From positions 1 to 64,000 of the forward strand of contig NZ_JAXHDF010000015.1 in the NCBI RefSeq assembly GCF_037071985.1: a stretch of DNA of 64,000 bases, read 5' to 3'. This stretch comes from Pseudogracilibacillus sp037071985. Lineage in GTDB: Bacteria > Bacillota > Bacilli > Bacillales > Amphibacillaceae. Numbering within the stretch: position 1 is the stretch's first letter; each line of letters opens with the position of its first letter. Both the position numbers and the translations under genes were made by a program. Below the pieces are notes generated by a model. The model did no database searches and was not told the DNA's origin. It was given only the letters and a program-made list of their open reading frames with translations. Positions 45,019-54,669 of this stretch are shown piece by piece.

Positions 45019-45574
45019 TATTAACCCAAAACAGAACATATGCGCCTAAATTAATTATCCAAATAACCTACGTATATATTACATTTTTTGGTATAAAAAC
45101 CACCAACTTGACATGTATGTTAAAATTAATTTATACAAATTTTTTTTGAATAACTGAAAATTAATTCCTAACTCCCCAAGGGGTTTACAACGAAAATTTA
45201 ATAGGATAATCTAAACCTAGCTCTTAGTTAAGAGTTAGGTTTTTTGACGTCAAGACCGGTTTACGTAAGTGAGAAAACTACTACCGATTTAATTTGTAAA
45301 ATGAATTACTTAAATAAATTAATACTTTTAATGAAATTTGGATTAAACCCCTGAGCTTCCTTTACTAGGATGACAGATGTCTTTTTCTAGTATATAATAT
45401 TAAATTTATATAGTCCTTTTTTACTATTAAATAAAAACCATAGATAAGGATATTTTTCCTAGTCCTGTTTATTTCATGTGATTTTTAAAATAAAAAACAG
45501 CTATATCGCGATATTAACAAAATAGAGGACGGATCCATAGATTTGCTATATCCCTTAATAAAAAAATAAGAAAT
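45019..45574. other. Non-coding region with an orphan terminator
   Basis: 556 bases with no supported gene. A hairpin AACCTAGCTCTTA/TAAGAGTTAGGTT followed by TTTT (45214-45246) looks like a plus-strand terminator with no gene before it, so a small RNA ending here is possible. Confidence 0.5.
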
Positions 45575-45586
45575 GTGGGAATAAAA

Positions 45587-47935
45587 ATGAGAAAAAGAAT
45601 TACGATTAGTTTACTTGCTTTGCTTAGTTTAAGTGTTATTTTTTATTTTCTTTATACATATATTTCTGATCAACGTACAACTCATGCAAATAAGAGTGAG
45701 AACGACAAAGAAGAAACAGTAATGATCGATGAAGAAGATTATCTTTCAATGAAAACCAATGTTCCAATCGACCAAATATTAGAATTAGAGTTTGGTGGAG
45801 AGTTAGATACTTCCACCGTTTCCGAAGAGAATTTCTCAGTTATTGATGAAAATGATAATATTGTTAAAACAGATTTTTCATTAACAAATCATAATAAAAC
45901 AGTTCGTATTTCTCCCCCTAAAGGAAATTACGAAAAAGACTCAACATATCGCATCGTTTTTAATGATCAAATTCGCTATACAAATGGTGATTCACCTAGC
46001 AAGGGATACGAGCAAGCTTTTTATACGGTGCGAGATGAGGTAGAGGAAGCTATCCTCAACCCTGACCTCATTATCATCGAAAATAACGAGATTAAAAAAA
46101 TAGACGAAGTAAAAGTGACCATTGATAAAATAAAAGATAAGCCTATCAAAGAAGAAGATATTCTTATATTACTTACCGATGATCCAGATAGTCCCGATGG
46201 TCAAGCAATCAAAGTAAGCAGCATCAAATCAAAATGGAACGCTTATGAAATTGAATATGAAGAGCCATATTTTGAAGAGTTATATGAAAATATGGATGTG
46301 TATAAAGTATATCCAATAGAGGAATCAGATATCATTTTGCCAGAGACTGAAGGAGACATTTCAATTACTACCGCGCAAAGAGCGACTACAGACACGAATT
46401 TAGCCTCCACCTCTGTCAAAACTAAATTCACGAATGATGTAGAGTTAAAAGTGGTGTCTACTAATAAAGATGGTCAACCTACCATCAAGTTTTCTTTAAA
46501 AAACTATAAAATCAAATTAGAAGATCTATCTCTCGACTTATCTGGAAATATTTCTCTGATTGACCCAAACGTAATATTTGAGGCAAAGATTAACTTATTT
46601 ACGTTAGATAGATTCCAATTAATTCATCAAATTGAAATCGACTCAGATGTAAAAGCAACGCTAAAAAATAGTAAAGATTCTGACCAACATGAAAAAAAGT
46701 TTAAGAAAAAGGTTCCTTTTGCGAAAGTAGCGATTCCTACTGCTGTTCCAGGGCTTATGGTAGAAGGAATGTTTTTCTTGAATATTGAATATAACCAAAA
46801 CGCAGAAGTCTCTGTCGAGGTAGATATGCAATATATGGATGTACGTGGGATTATTTATGAAGATAACATAACAAGTTTTATTAATGATACAGAACTCGAT
46901 GTCCATCCAAAGCTTTCGGGAAATGCAAAGGTAGAAGCAAAAGGAGGTATCGGCGGTGAAGTTGGTGTCAGTGCGTTCAAGGTGTTGGCTGCAAAAGTTG
47001 AATTATTAGGTGGTTACAAATTAGAAGGCGAAGTAGCCTCAGGATTTAGCGATAAAATAAACGATTCGTATGCATGTTTTTCTTATGAAGAAGCAGTGTT
47101 TGCCGATGGCTCGATACTATTTGAACCCAAAGTTTCTAAAAAAAATAAGTTAATGAAAAAATTAAAGGTCAAACATCAATTTTTAGAACAGACATTTCCG
47201 AAAGAATCATACAACAATTGTGACCAATTCTTCGGCTTTAAGGTGGACGAGATGCCAATCAAGCTTCAAGGGGGAGAAAATTATAATGCTAGTCTTCTTG
47301 CGGAATCTATTGATTTATTAACGATGAAAACAAATGAAGAGAAATTGAAAGAAACTGATTTCTCTATCGAACTATCAAAAGAAGATGTAGTAGAAGTTTC
47401 ATTTGATGAGAAGGAAAGTATTTTACAAGTAAAAGCATATGATGAACCTGCCGATAAAGAAGTAATCATTCATTTGGAGAATAAAGATACTATTTTAGAT
47501 ATACCAGTAACAATTACAAATTACGATGCCATCCAAGAACAAATTGCAAAGCGTGAAGAAGAAGAAAAACAGCGTGCGAATGCAGCGAATGGCTTAAAAG
47601 AGAAATATATGCAAAAGGCTAGAGCTATTGAAGACAAAATTCAAAGAGATGCAGAAGATCCCAATTTTACTGTGAGGGACGGATTTCTTGGTCAATATTA
47701 CGAAGATTGGGATGACTTATTAAATGAAGTTTGGGGAGTATTGAGGGATACGATGCCAAGCGACGAATTTGAAAAATTAAAAGCAGAGCAAATCGAATGG
47801 AATAATAATAAAGAACATACTTTTGAAAATTATGGTGATTATTCACATGCTTCGGAAAGAGGCAGAGGAATGGATTATTTATCAGACGTTACGGCAGATA
47901 GAGTATTCTTTTTAATTGTAAATTATATGAATTAA
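45587..47935 (+). CDS. Large surface protein: Ig-like N terminus, LprI-like C terminus
   Basis: 782 aa with an N-terminal membrane anchor or uncleaved signal (about 5-26) and an acidic, Lys-rich body. Residues about 45-145 (IDEEDYLSMKTNVPIDQILELEFGGELD, ... RISPPKGNYEKDSTYRIVFND) resemble the SbsA-type Ig-like domain. The middle part is beta-rich with no recognised family. The last 100 residues (LKEKYMQKARAIEDKIQRDAED...KAEQIEWNNNKE...YLSDVTADRVFFL) match the LprI/DUF1311 pattern of lysozyme-inhibitor-like proteins, but the paired cysteines usual there are missing. ATG at 45587; a GTG four codons earlier is in frame. Exported, cell-wall-facing role likely. Confidence 0.75.
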   Translation: MRKRITISLLALLSLSVIFYFLYTYISDQRTTHANKSENDKEETVMIDEEDYLSMKTNVPIDQILELEFGGELDTSTVSEENFSVIDENDNIVKTDFSLTNHNKTVRISPPKGNYEKDSTYRIVFNDQIRYTNGDSPSKGYEQAFYTVRDEVEEAILNPDLIIIENNEIKKIDEVKVTIDKIKDKPIKEEDILILLTDDPDSPDGQAIKVSSIKSKWNAYEIEYEEPYFEELYENMDVYKVYPIEESDIILPETEGDISITTAQRATTDTNLASTSVKTKFTNDVELKVVSTNKDGQPTIKFSLKNYKIKLEDLSLDLSGNISLIDPNVIFEAKINLFTLDRFQLIHQIEIDSDVKATLKNSKDSDQHEKKFKKKVPFAKVAIPTAVPGLMVEGMFFLNIEYNQNAEVSVEVDMQYMDVRGIIYEDNITSFINDTELDVHPKLSGNAKVEAKGGIGGEVGVSAFKVLAAKVELLGGYKLEGEVASGFSDKINDSYACFSYEEAVFADGSILFEPKVSKKNKLMKKLKVKHQFLEQTFPKESYNNCDQFFGFKVDEMPIKLQGGENYNASLLAESIDLLTMKTNEEKLKETDFSIELSKEDVVEVSFDEKESILQVKAYDEPADKEVIIHLENKDTILDIPVTITNYDAIQEQIAKREEEEKQRANAANGLKEKYMQKARAIEDKIQRDAEDPNFTVRDGFLGQYYEDWDDLLNEVWGVLRDTMPSDEFEKLKAEQIEWNNNKEHTFENYGDYSHASERGRGMDYLSDVTADRVFFLIVNYMN

Positions 47936-47989
47936 ATTTAATACCTCTTAAAAATTTTATGTAAACTACTATTAAAAGGTGTGAAATGT

Positions 47990-48484
47990 ATGTCAAATGA
48001 AGTAAGTAATCTTTTACAACAAGGTGTTCAGATGAAAAGGGAGGGTCTTTTAAAAGAATCAAAAGAAAATTATGTAAAAGCAATCGACCTAGATCCCAAA
48101 AATATGAACGCATTTATGGGTTTAGGAAAAACGTCATATCTTTTAAATGAGAGAAATTTATCAGTCCTATGCTATTTAGCTGTAATACATTTAAACTTAT
48201 ACACTGACACAAATACACCAAGGCATCTCGGTCATTCAATTATTGACCTCGCTCCAGAAATATTGCAAGAGATGGAAGGTTTACATGTTTTCGCGGAGAT
48301 TTATCATGCTCATATTTATGGAAATGGATCCTATAATCGTTTAGTAGATGACTATAATGTAACTCCACAACAACAATTGGAAATAGATGAAAAAGTGTAT
48401 ATTCCAAATGGAGTAGAATTCCTCCTTAATAATATAAAATGGGATGATTTAGAAAGTGATCATGTTATCGACATTTATTTTTAA
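47990..48484 (+). CDS. TPR-repeat protein
   Basis: 164 aa. Two tetratricopeptide repeats are visible at residues about 5-75 (LLQQGVQMKREGLLKESKENYVKAIDLDPKNMNAFMGLGKTSYLL). The C-terminal 70 residues are not recognised. AAAGGTGTG precedes the ATG at 47990; a GTG three codons upstream is inside that site. It lies 54 bases after the large surface-protein gene, probably on the same transcript, and is followed by an effective terminator at 48631. A partner-binding role is likely. Confidence 0.8.
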   Translation: MSNEVSNLLQQGVQMKREGLLKESKENYVKAIDLDPKNMNAFMGLGKTSYLLNERNLSVLCYLAVIHLNLYTDTNTPRHLGHSIIDLAPEILQEMEGLHVFAEIYHAHIYGNGSYNRLVDDYNVTPQQQLEIDEKVYIPNGVEFLLNNIKWDDLESDHVIDIYF

Positions 48485-49028
48485 TCCTCTCCCATTATAG
48501 TGGGATAACTAAATGTTCGACCCTTCATTGAATTAGGTTCGTCAAGATTGTTCAGTTTGTGAAGAGCGCGTTATCCTAATTAATGTTTAGGAAAATTTGC
48601 TATCATATTCGAATAAAAAGTATTAAATTTACGGTCACTGTCCATATGGTGACCGTTTTTTTGGTTGATTTCTCTTCATCATAGTTAGCTGCTTTTTCCC
48701 TCACGAATATAAGAGGTTTATGTCTTTGTATTTTTAAATCCATCACACCAACCACTTTTTAAATAAGTGCGTCATTTTTTTAAAAACTCTCCGTACAAAC
48801 TAATTATTAAAATGATTGGTATATGGTAATATAGTAATATTGTATTGCTCTTTATGTATCGTGAAATAGAAAAAATATCGGAACTTTATATAAAAATTTT
48901 GTTAGAAAAACAATTAATACGATGATATGTATATCTGTGAGCAAGATGAAGAGCAACATATCATAGCGAAACGAATTATAACAAAAAGTTTAAATAAGTA
49001 TGCAGTCATGAAAGGATTAGAATAGATA
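48485..49028 (+). terminator. Gap of 544 bases with a strong terminator at 48631-48662
   Basis: Stem ACGGTCAC/GTGACCGT followed by TTTTTTT. No gene is supported elsewhere; a 32-codon plus-strand frame (48926-49024) lacks a ribosome binding site and was not accepted. Confidence 0.8.
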
Positions 49029-49988
49029 ATGAAAAGTAATTTTTGGCATGATTTACCCCGTCCTTTTTTCATCCTAGCACCAATGGAAGATGTCACCAAC
49101 GTTGTATTTCGTCACGTAGTTAGTGCAGCTGGAAAACCGGATGTATTTTTTACAGAGTTTACGAACACAGATAGTTTTTGTCATCCTGATGGTATTTCTA
49201 ATGTTAGAGGACGTTTGACCTTTACAGAAGATGAGCAACCTATTGTTGCACATATATGGGGAAAGAACCCGGACCATTTTCGGACAATGAGTATTGAATT
49301 GGCTAAATCAGGGTTTAAAGGCATCGACATTAACATGGGATGTCCAGTTCATAATGTGGCATCTCAAGGTAAAGGAAGCGGACTAATCCGTTACCCTCAA
49401 ACGGCTGCGCAAATAATTCAAGCAGCCAAAGCAGGTGGATTACCTGTAAGTGTGAAAACGAGACTTGGATATACGTATGTTGATGAATGGAAAGAATGGT
49501 TGACTCACGTTCTAGAACAAGACATCGTAAACTTGTCTATTCATTTACGAACAAAAAAAGAAATGAGTAATGTGGATGCACATTGGGAACTAATTCCAGA
49601 AATCAAGGAACTTCGGGATCAGATCGCTCCGCAAACTCTTTTAACAATTAACGGAGATATACCTGATCGTCAAACAGGAATGAAACTCGTCGAACAGTAT
49701 GGTGTAGATGGAATTATGATTGGGAGAGGAATCTTTAAAAACCCATTTGCTTTTGAAAAGGAACCTGAAATTCATAGCAGTGATGAATTACTTAATTTAT
49801 TAAGACTTCATCTTGACCTACATGATAAATACTCAAAAGATCTAGACGTTCGACCATTTAAAACACTGCGCCGCTTCTTTAAAATATATGTAAAGGAATT
49901 TAAAGGTGCAAGCGAATTAAGAAATCAGCTGATGACCACAGAATCTACAGATGAAGTGCGTGCCATCCTTTCTAATATAGATAGTTAG
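49029..49988 (+). CDS. tRNA-dihydrouridine synthase (DusC-like)
   Basis: 319 aa, FMN-dependent reductase of uridines in tRNA. TIM-barrel N terminus with ILAPMEDVTNVVFRHVV, catalytic Cys 105 in INMGCPVHNV, FMN/tRNA-binding KTRLGY, and phosphate-binding GIMIGRGIFKNPF (about 234-246). The APMEDVTN start and C-terminal helical domain (about 250-319) are typical. Closest in pattern to DusC-like members rather than to the usual Bacillus DusB. No strong Shine-Dalgarno; AAAGGA is 12 bases upstream. Single gene, followed by a terminator. Confidence 0.92.
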   Translation: MKSNFWHDLPRPFFILAPMEDVTNVVFRHVVSAAGKPDVFFTEFTNTDSFCHPDGISNVRGRLTFTEDEQPIVAHIWGKNPDHFRTMSIELAKSGFKGIDINMGCPVHNVASQGKGSGLIRYPQTAAQIIQAAKAGGLPVSVKTRLGYTYVDEWKEWLTHVLEQDIVNLSIHLRTKKEMSNVDAHWELIPEIKELRDQIAPQTLLTINGDIPDRQTGMKLVEQYGVDGIMIGRGIFKNPFAFEKEPEIHSSDELLNLLRLHLDLHDKYSKDLDVRPFKTLRRFFKIYVKEFKGASELRNQLMTTESTDEVRAILSNIDS

Positions 49989-50027
49989 CATGAGCGGCAG
50001 AATACAAGCAATTAACAATAGCCTTTG

Positions 50028-50061
50028 TGAAGTGGTGGTATGTTCCAACCACTTCATTTTT
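50028..50061 (+). terminator. Terminator of the dus gene
   Basis: TGAAGTGGT/ACCACTTCA followed by TTTTT. A second hairpin, GATCCGTGG/CCACGGATC (50065-50088), follows and could act on the opposite strand. Confidence 0.85.
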
Positions 50062-50263
50062 AATGATCCGTGGCTTAAACCACGGATCTTACTACTTTTC
50101 TTAAATAGCCAAAGTAATTCTTTGACGCACTTATGTACTTCTTCGTTTAACTTTACTAGCGACATCGTAAATGATTTTTGTCATTTTAAGTTTAAAATTG
50201 CAATTGTTTGATTCGTATTGAGGCTTGTTACTAAGATATGCCGTCCACTATTCATCTTTCCTC

Positions 50264-51118
50264 TTATTCATTTACATTTTCGATTAGTAATGGATCAAGC
50301 ATTTCATACCCTTTATCTTGTAATCCAGTGACGATGTCAGAGAGAGCATCGTTTGTCCAATCACGATCATGCATTAACAATATCGCACCCTCACCTAACA
50401 ATGGGCTATCCACCATGATGTCTGTGAGCGCATCGGCCTCTTGGTATTCTTTATCCCAATCATAGCCATACGTCCAATTCATGAGGAGCATTCCCTCTTC
50501 TTCGACTAGTTTCTCACTATAATCTGTATTTTTTCCGAATGGGGCACGAAAGAATTTAGGTTTTTCACCGATAATTTCTTCAACTAATCTATTAACTTCT
50601 GAAATTTCCTCTTTTTGTTCTTCTTCGTTTATTGTCGTGAGATCAGTATGAGTCATTGTATGGTTTCCAATCGGAAAACCAAGTTCATTGATCTCTTGCA
50701 ACTGTTTTCGGCCTTCATCATCTTGGAGAAAATGCCCATTAACGAAAAAGATGGCGGGAGCATCTAGTTCTTTTAACGTTTTCGCCATTTCAACTGCATG
50801 TTCGTCAGGTGCATCATCAATAGTTAATAATACAACTTTCTCATTAGCATCATCTGTCGGTGTAACAAACCACTGTGGAGTCACTTTATAGGCAGCCTCT
50901 TTAATCTCTGCATCCTTCTTTTCATCAAGATCTATATCAACGTCGTTTTCTTCTTCCTCTGTATCTTTTTCCACTTCCGCTGAATCACTTGTTGGTTCAT
51001 CATTCGTCGCTCCGTCATCGGAAAAGCTCTCATTGGATGTTGCTTCACATGCACTTAACAAAACAATAAGTGAACAAAACAGAAGTACGTGAAGACGAGA
51101 TGACTCAATTAAACGCAT
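50264..51118 (-). CDS. Polysaccharide deacetylase lipoprotein
   Basis: 284 aa, NodB-fold deacetylase attached to the membrane. Lipobox LSAC (Cys about 24), then an acidic linker of about 60 residues. Motif 1 reads LLTIDDAPDEHA in place of TFDDGP, motif 2 is GNHTMTHTDL (His-x3-His metal site) and motif 3 is FFRAPFGKN. It likely removes acetyl groups from cell-wall or exopolysaccharide sugars. Its ATG immediately follows the stop of the glycosidase-like gene (TAAATG), so the two are coupled. Confidence 0.92.
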   Translation of the reverse strand: MRLIESSRLHVLLFCSLIVLLSACEATSNESFSDDGATNDEPTSDSAEVEKDTEEEENDVDIDLDEKKDAEIKEAAYKVTPQWFVTPTDDANEKVVLLTIDDAPDEHAVEMAKTLKELDAPAIFFVNGHFLQDDEGRKQLQEINELGFPIGNHTMTHTDLTTINEEEQKEEISEVNRLVEEIIGEKPKFFRAPFGKNTDYSEKLVEEEGMLLMNWTYGYDWDKEYQEADALTDIMVDSPLLGEGAILLMHDRDWTNDALSDIVTGLQDKGYEMLDPLLIENVNE

Positions 51119-52516
51119 TTAATCTTCTCCTTTTTCTGTTTCATTCTCTTCTTCAGTTGTATCGCTCGCTTTTTCTTCGTCATCTTTTCGCTCTATATCG
51201 TTTTTTTCTTTTTCCTTTTGCTCTATCTCTTTCTTCAATTCTTTATCTTCTTTTTTTACCTTTTTCACTACCTCTTCATCTAATTCAGGTGTATAATCTA
51301 CATTCTCTGTATAATTGTTTGAAGCGTTCCAAAGAAGAAATTCATTAACACCCGCTTCATTCAATGCACGTATTTGAGCTTCCACCTCTTCTTTACCATA
51401 TTTTTTATAATTTCCTGATCCTAGCCAGGATGCTGTGAAATCTTGAATCCATGGTCGTGAAATTGGTGGTGTATCCATTTGGAGAAATTTCTCCTTTTCT
51501 TTAACTACATAATTGTGGATTAACTGATATGGGTCTAAATCTGGCTTGGCGACATCTAAATTACCATCTCCCCAATGAGAAGGGTAAATCATAGATGATA
51601 AAACATCAATTTGTTCACCGATAGTAACAATGTCTTGCCCAATTCCGCCTGCGCTTGGAACTGTTACTGTATACCCAAATACATCGACAGAAATATCTAC
51701 ATCATAGGGCTCTAATTCTTCTTTAGCATACGTTACAAAATCTGTTATTGCTTGGACACGGCCTTCTTCTTGATTTTCTTTATTTCCATAATCTCCTTTA
51801 TCATAAGAAAGATCATCTGCTTTGTTTTCGAACCCTTCAGGAAAACGAACATAGTCAAATTGAATTTCCGCGAAACCCATTTCTGCTGCTTCTTTGGCGA
51901 TAGTAAGATTATGTTCCCACACATCTTTTTGGAAAGGATTAACAAATGCTTCATCCCTGCCATTACGCCATACTTCCTTTCCATTCCTAAAGGATAGTTC
52001 AGGGTTCTCATCCGCTAATACGGAATCTTTAAAAACTACAACCCGAGCAATTGGATATATATTATGTTCTTCAAGCACTTTTAACATTTTTTTGGGGTCT
52101 TTTATGTAAGGTTTACCAAACGAAGCAAACGGAGACTTTTTATCTGGTTCATAGGTAATATTGCCAAAATCATCTTTTATATCAATGACCATTGCATTTA
52201 AATCTGTGTTACCAATTAATTCTATCAACCTATTAAATTTCTCATCACCTGCTGAATGACCAGTGACATAAAGACCCCGGACACTTTCAGGTTTCTCGAA
52301 GTTAAATTCTTTCTCTTGCTTTTCGTTTTCTTTTTTAGCTGACTCTTTTTCTTCTTTAGCGTCCTCATCCGTTATTTCATTTTGTTGGACTTCATTTGGC
52401 ACGCTTTCCTCTCTTTGTTCTTTATCACTACTTGTTGGCTGGTCCGAAGCACAAGCACCGAGGATAAATCCAGCAACGCTGCAAAGTAGTATTATTGAAT
52501 AGATTTTTTTCAACAT
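51119..52516 (-). CDS. Glycoside-hydrolase-like lipoprotein (DUF4015)
   Basis: 465 aa. Lipobox LGAC (Cys about 22) and an acidic linker lead to a TIM-barrel-like domain (about 80-400) with SVRGLYVTGHSAGDEKFNRL, AMVIDIKDDFGNITY, YPIARVVVFKDSVLA, EIQFDYVRFPEGF (conserved D-x2-R), SVDVFGYTV and PSHWGDGN. This is the putative glycosyl hydrolase domain PF13200. The C-terminal 65 residues are a highly charged Glu/Lys tail. Runs into the deacetylase gene, so both probably remodel the same surface polysaccharide. Confidence 0.9.
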   Translation of the reverse strand: MLKKIYSIILLCSVAGFILGACASDQPTSSDKEQREESVPNEVQQNEITDEDAKEEKESAKKENEKQEKEFNFEKPESVRGLYVTGHSAGDEKFNRLIELIGNTDLNAMVIDIKDDFGNITYEPDKKSPFASFGKPYIKDPKKMLKVLEEHNIYPIARVVVFKDSVLADENPELSFRNGKEVWRNGRDEAFVNPFQKDVWEHNLTIAKEAAEMGFAEIQFDYVRFPEGFENKADDLSYDKGDYGNKENQEEGRVQAITDFVTYAKEELEPYDVDISVDVFGYTVTVPSAGGIGQDIVTIGEQIDVLSSMIYPSHWGDGNLDVAKPDLDPYQLIHNYVVKEKEKFLQMDTPPISRPWIQDFTASWLGSGNYKKYGKEEVEAQIRALNEAGVNEFLLWNASNNYTENVDYTPELDEEVVKKVKKEDKELKKEIEQKEKEKNDIERKDDEEKASDTTEEENETEKGED

Positions 52517-52890
52517 TATCCTCCTTCATTCATCATACTTTTCAATAGATTCCCTTATCTATTTCGAATAAAACTAGTAAATCATTTTTTCCTCTTTTCA
52601 GTATCCAAGGTTTGTAGATATTTGTCAAAGGATGCAATTCAATATAACGTAAGGATATGTTTGGATAATTATTCACAGAATAAGAATTTACAGGGAAAAA
52701 TGAGGATCGAGTTTGATTTTCCCGAACAATAAATATTCTCTTTGGTAAAAATTATTAAACATCTCCTTCTATAAATGTATACTATAGAATTAGCAAAGTT
52801 ACTGAACACCTTATAGCAGAATGTCCAATTAAGGGTATCACCCTAGCATTTTTTAATCCATATTCTAGCATCAATTTCCATACCAGAAAA

Positions 52891-53119
52891 TTAACCCCTT
52901 ACAATATCCGTATCATTAATTACACGGTTTACTATATTCCGTATGTTCTTTTGGACTTCAATTAAATGTTCATTTTGCTGAACTGTCTGCTGCGATTGCT
53001 TAATCCTCTTTCTGTACGGACTATACTATACTTGATTATTGGACGTCTCTTCTCCCATAGTTTTCTCTTAGATAAACCACCGTCACTAGAGATGCTAAAA
53101 GCGAAAAAATTGAAAGCAA
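52891..53119 (-). pseudogene. Remnant of a small membrane/coiled-coil protein
   Basis: In one minus-strand frame, TTG at 53119 begins a 27-residue hydrophobic stretch (LSIFSLLASLVTVVYLRENYG) ending at a stop; a second frame then reads RKRIKQSQQTVQQNEHLIEV and continues to a stop at 52891. The combination, one helix then a Gln/Lys-rich coil, is typical of small Bacillus membrane proteins, so a frameshift and stop have probably broken one gene. Confidence 0.4.
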
Positions 53120-53152
53120 TAATCATTGATAAACCCTTCTAAAAATATTAAA

Positions 53153-53190
53153 AGGACACAAACTAAGCACTTAAGCTTAATATGTGTCCT
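53153..53190 (-). terminator. Terminator of the DUF6157 gene
   Basis: AGGACACA/TGTGTCCT stem; on the minus strand TTTTAATATTTTT follows. Confidence 0.7.
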
Positions 53191-53211
53191 CGGCTTTTAG
53201 ATAGCTAATTT

Positions 53212-53613
53212 TTATTTCCTTTTAGAACGAATACCTTTTAATAGAGTAACATTATCTGATTTAACAAATCGATTGTAGTCTTCACTTTTTGCATCAAATA
53301 AGGCAATTTTCCCATCGTTATCATAGTGTATTCCCCATCCATATTTCTTTACCAATGGGGAAGCTCTAAAACATGCTTTGGGTTTATTGAAAAATTGTTC
53401 TCGTAATTCTTCTAAATCATTTGATTCAATTTGGTTTCTAATTAAATAAGTATTAAATTGCACATCTTTTTCAGTATATTTATAAGGGTTATTACTAATT
53501 AAGTCATATTCAATAGATGCTATAGTGGGCTTGTTATTTCTTGGGAGAGGTATATTGCCCGATTCAACTGTCGAGTCTTCAGAAATTGTAATAAAAGTGT
53601 TTTTATAACTCAT
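53212..53613 (-). CDS. DUF6157 family protein
   Basis: 133 aa cytoplasmic protein. SYKNTFITISEDSTVESGNIP, KPTIASIEYDLISNNPYKYTE and the strongly conserved CFRASPLVKKYGWGIHYD fit DUF6157. Biochemical role not known. The ATG at 53613 has AAGGAGTGG; a GTG six codons upstream overlaps this site. Single gene with its own terminator. Confidence 0.85.
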   Translation of the reverse strand: MSYKNTFITISEDSTVESGNIPLPRNNKPTIASIEYDLISNNPYKYTEKDVQFNTYLIRNQIESNDLEELREQFFNKPKACFRASPLVKKYGWGIHYDNDGKIALFDAKSEDYNRFVKSDNVTLLKGIRSKRK

Positions 53614-53805
53614 TACTTTCCACTCCTTCACTTTGAATATTCAATCAATTCCAATGTTTTAAGATTAACATAAATATTATAGTTATCGGGCATCATGTGT
53701 CAAGCTCCAGATAGCTTTTATCTTTAAGATTGTTGAACCATGTCTGATTTTCTTAACTCTCACATTTAAGTTTCACCATAACTAAACATGCTTTGTCTTA
53801 AAGAT

Positions 53806-54624
53806 TTAATTTTCAAGAACCCGAGCTTCCCTACTAACTTTGCAAACTAATCTCATCAGCATTTTGTGTGCTTGGGGAAAAAGTGTAAAAAAAATATCCA
53901 TTGATCGGCGCATTGGCATTGGACAAATAATAGGTTTGTTTCTATGAATCTCTTTTAAAGCAACTTTAGCTAGCTTTTCGGGGGATATCGCTTTTTGCTT
54001 CTTTAATTGTTGGGTAATAACTGTCTTATTGATATTGATAGCTTTTGCTTTTTCAAAAATAGGGGTATCAACAAACGCAGGACAAAGTGCACTTACTTTA
54101 ATACCAAATTCTTCTGCTTCATAATGAAGTGAAGTGGTTAAGCCAACAACTGCATGTTTTGTAGTCCCATACGCTGAAGATACTGGGGATGGTCCTAAAC
54201 CTGCTGCTGATGCTGTATTTACAATATGGCCGAATCCTTGTTTCTTCATAAGGGCATACCCCACTTGAGTTCCATTAATGACTCCCCATAGGTTAACGTC
54301 CATGATCTCTTTCCAATTTTCTATCGTCATATCATAAAGTTCACCGTACATAGCGATTCCAGCATTATTAAAAAGATAATCAATTCGATCAAATTCCAGG
54401 TAAACATCTGTAAGTAATTGTTCTACACTCTCATATAAAGTGACATCTAAATAAGCATACCTAGCATTTATTGTTTCTTTGTTCAGCTCTGCTTCAAAGT
54501 TTTTTCCTGCTTGTTCATTAATATCCGAAATGATAACAAACACATTCTGTTGGATTAGTTCGGAACAAATTGCCCGCCCTATACCTGAAGCCCCTCCTGT
54601 TACTACCGCAACCTTTTTAATCAT
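53806..54624 (-). CDS. Short-chain dehydrogenase/reductase
   Basis: 272 aa. Rossmann nucleotide motif TGGASGIG (about 9-16), NNAG (about 87-90), and the catalytic Ser...Tyr-x3-Lys in NTASAAGLGPSPVSSAYGTTK. Acidic residue after strand 2 (IISDINEQ) suggests NAD preference. The C terminus is long and basic, as in membrane-associated SDRs acting on lipids. A GAGGAGG site 11 bases upstream supports ATG 54624; an ATG at 54633 is only two bases from it. Third gene of the TetR-SGNH-SDR operon. Confidence 0.9.
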   Translation of the reverse strand: MIKKVAVVTGGASGIGRAICSELIQQNVFVIISDINEQAGKNFEAELNKETINARYAYLDVTLYESVEQLLTDVYLEFDRIDYLFNNAGIAMYGELYDMTIENWKEIMDVNLWGVINGTQVGYALMKKQGFGHIVNTASAAGLGPSPVSSAYGTTKHAVVGLTTSLHYEAEEFGIKVSALCPAFVDTPIFEKAKAININKTVITQQLKKQKAISPEKLAKVALKEIHRNKPIICPMPMRRSMDIFFTLFPQAHKMLMRLVCKVSREARVLEN

Positions 54625-54669
54625 CTGTATCATATCCTCCTCTATTAAAAGGCTTTCTAATCTGAAGCG

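Larger units (their letters stand above)
52517..53211. other. Gap with decayed small gene
   Basis: 695 bases. The only coding-like signal is the minus-strand remnant at 52891-53119. A terminator for the next gene is at 53153-53190. The rest holds nothing recognised. Confidence 0.55.

Noticed and set aside
48926..49024. 32-codon plus-strand frame just before the dus gene
   Set aside because: No ribosome site and no resemblance to known small proteins; may be chance.
50065..50088. GATCCGTGG/CCACGGATC hairpin as an IS200/IS605 end
   Set aside because: Similar stems occur at such ends, but there is no tnpA/tnpB relic or second end nearby, so the claim is not supported.
49917..50165. Minus-strand open frame of 82 codons near the dus terminator
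   Set aside because: It reads through two perfect hairpins and the dus 3' end in antisense, with no ribosome site; the peptide looks like a by-product of the stems.
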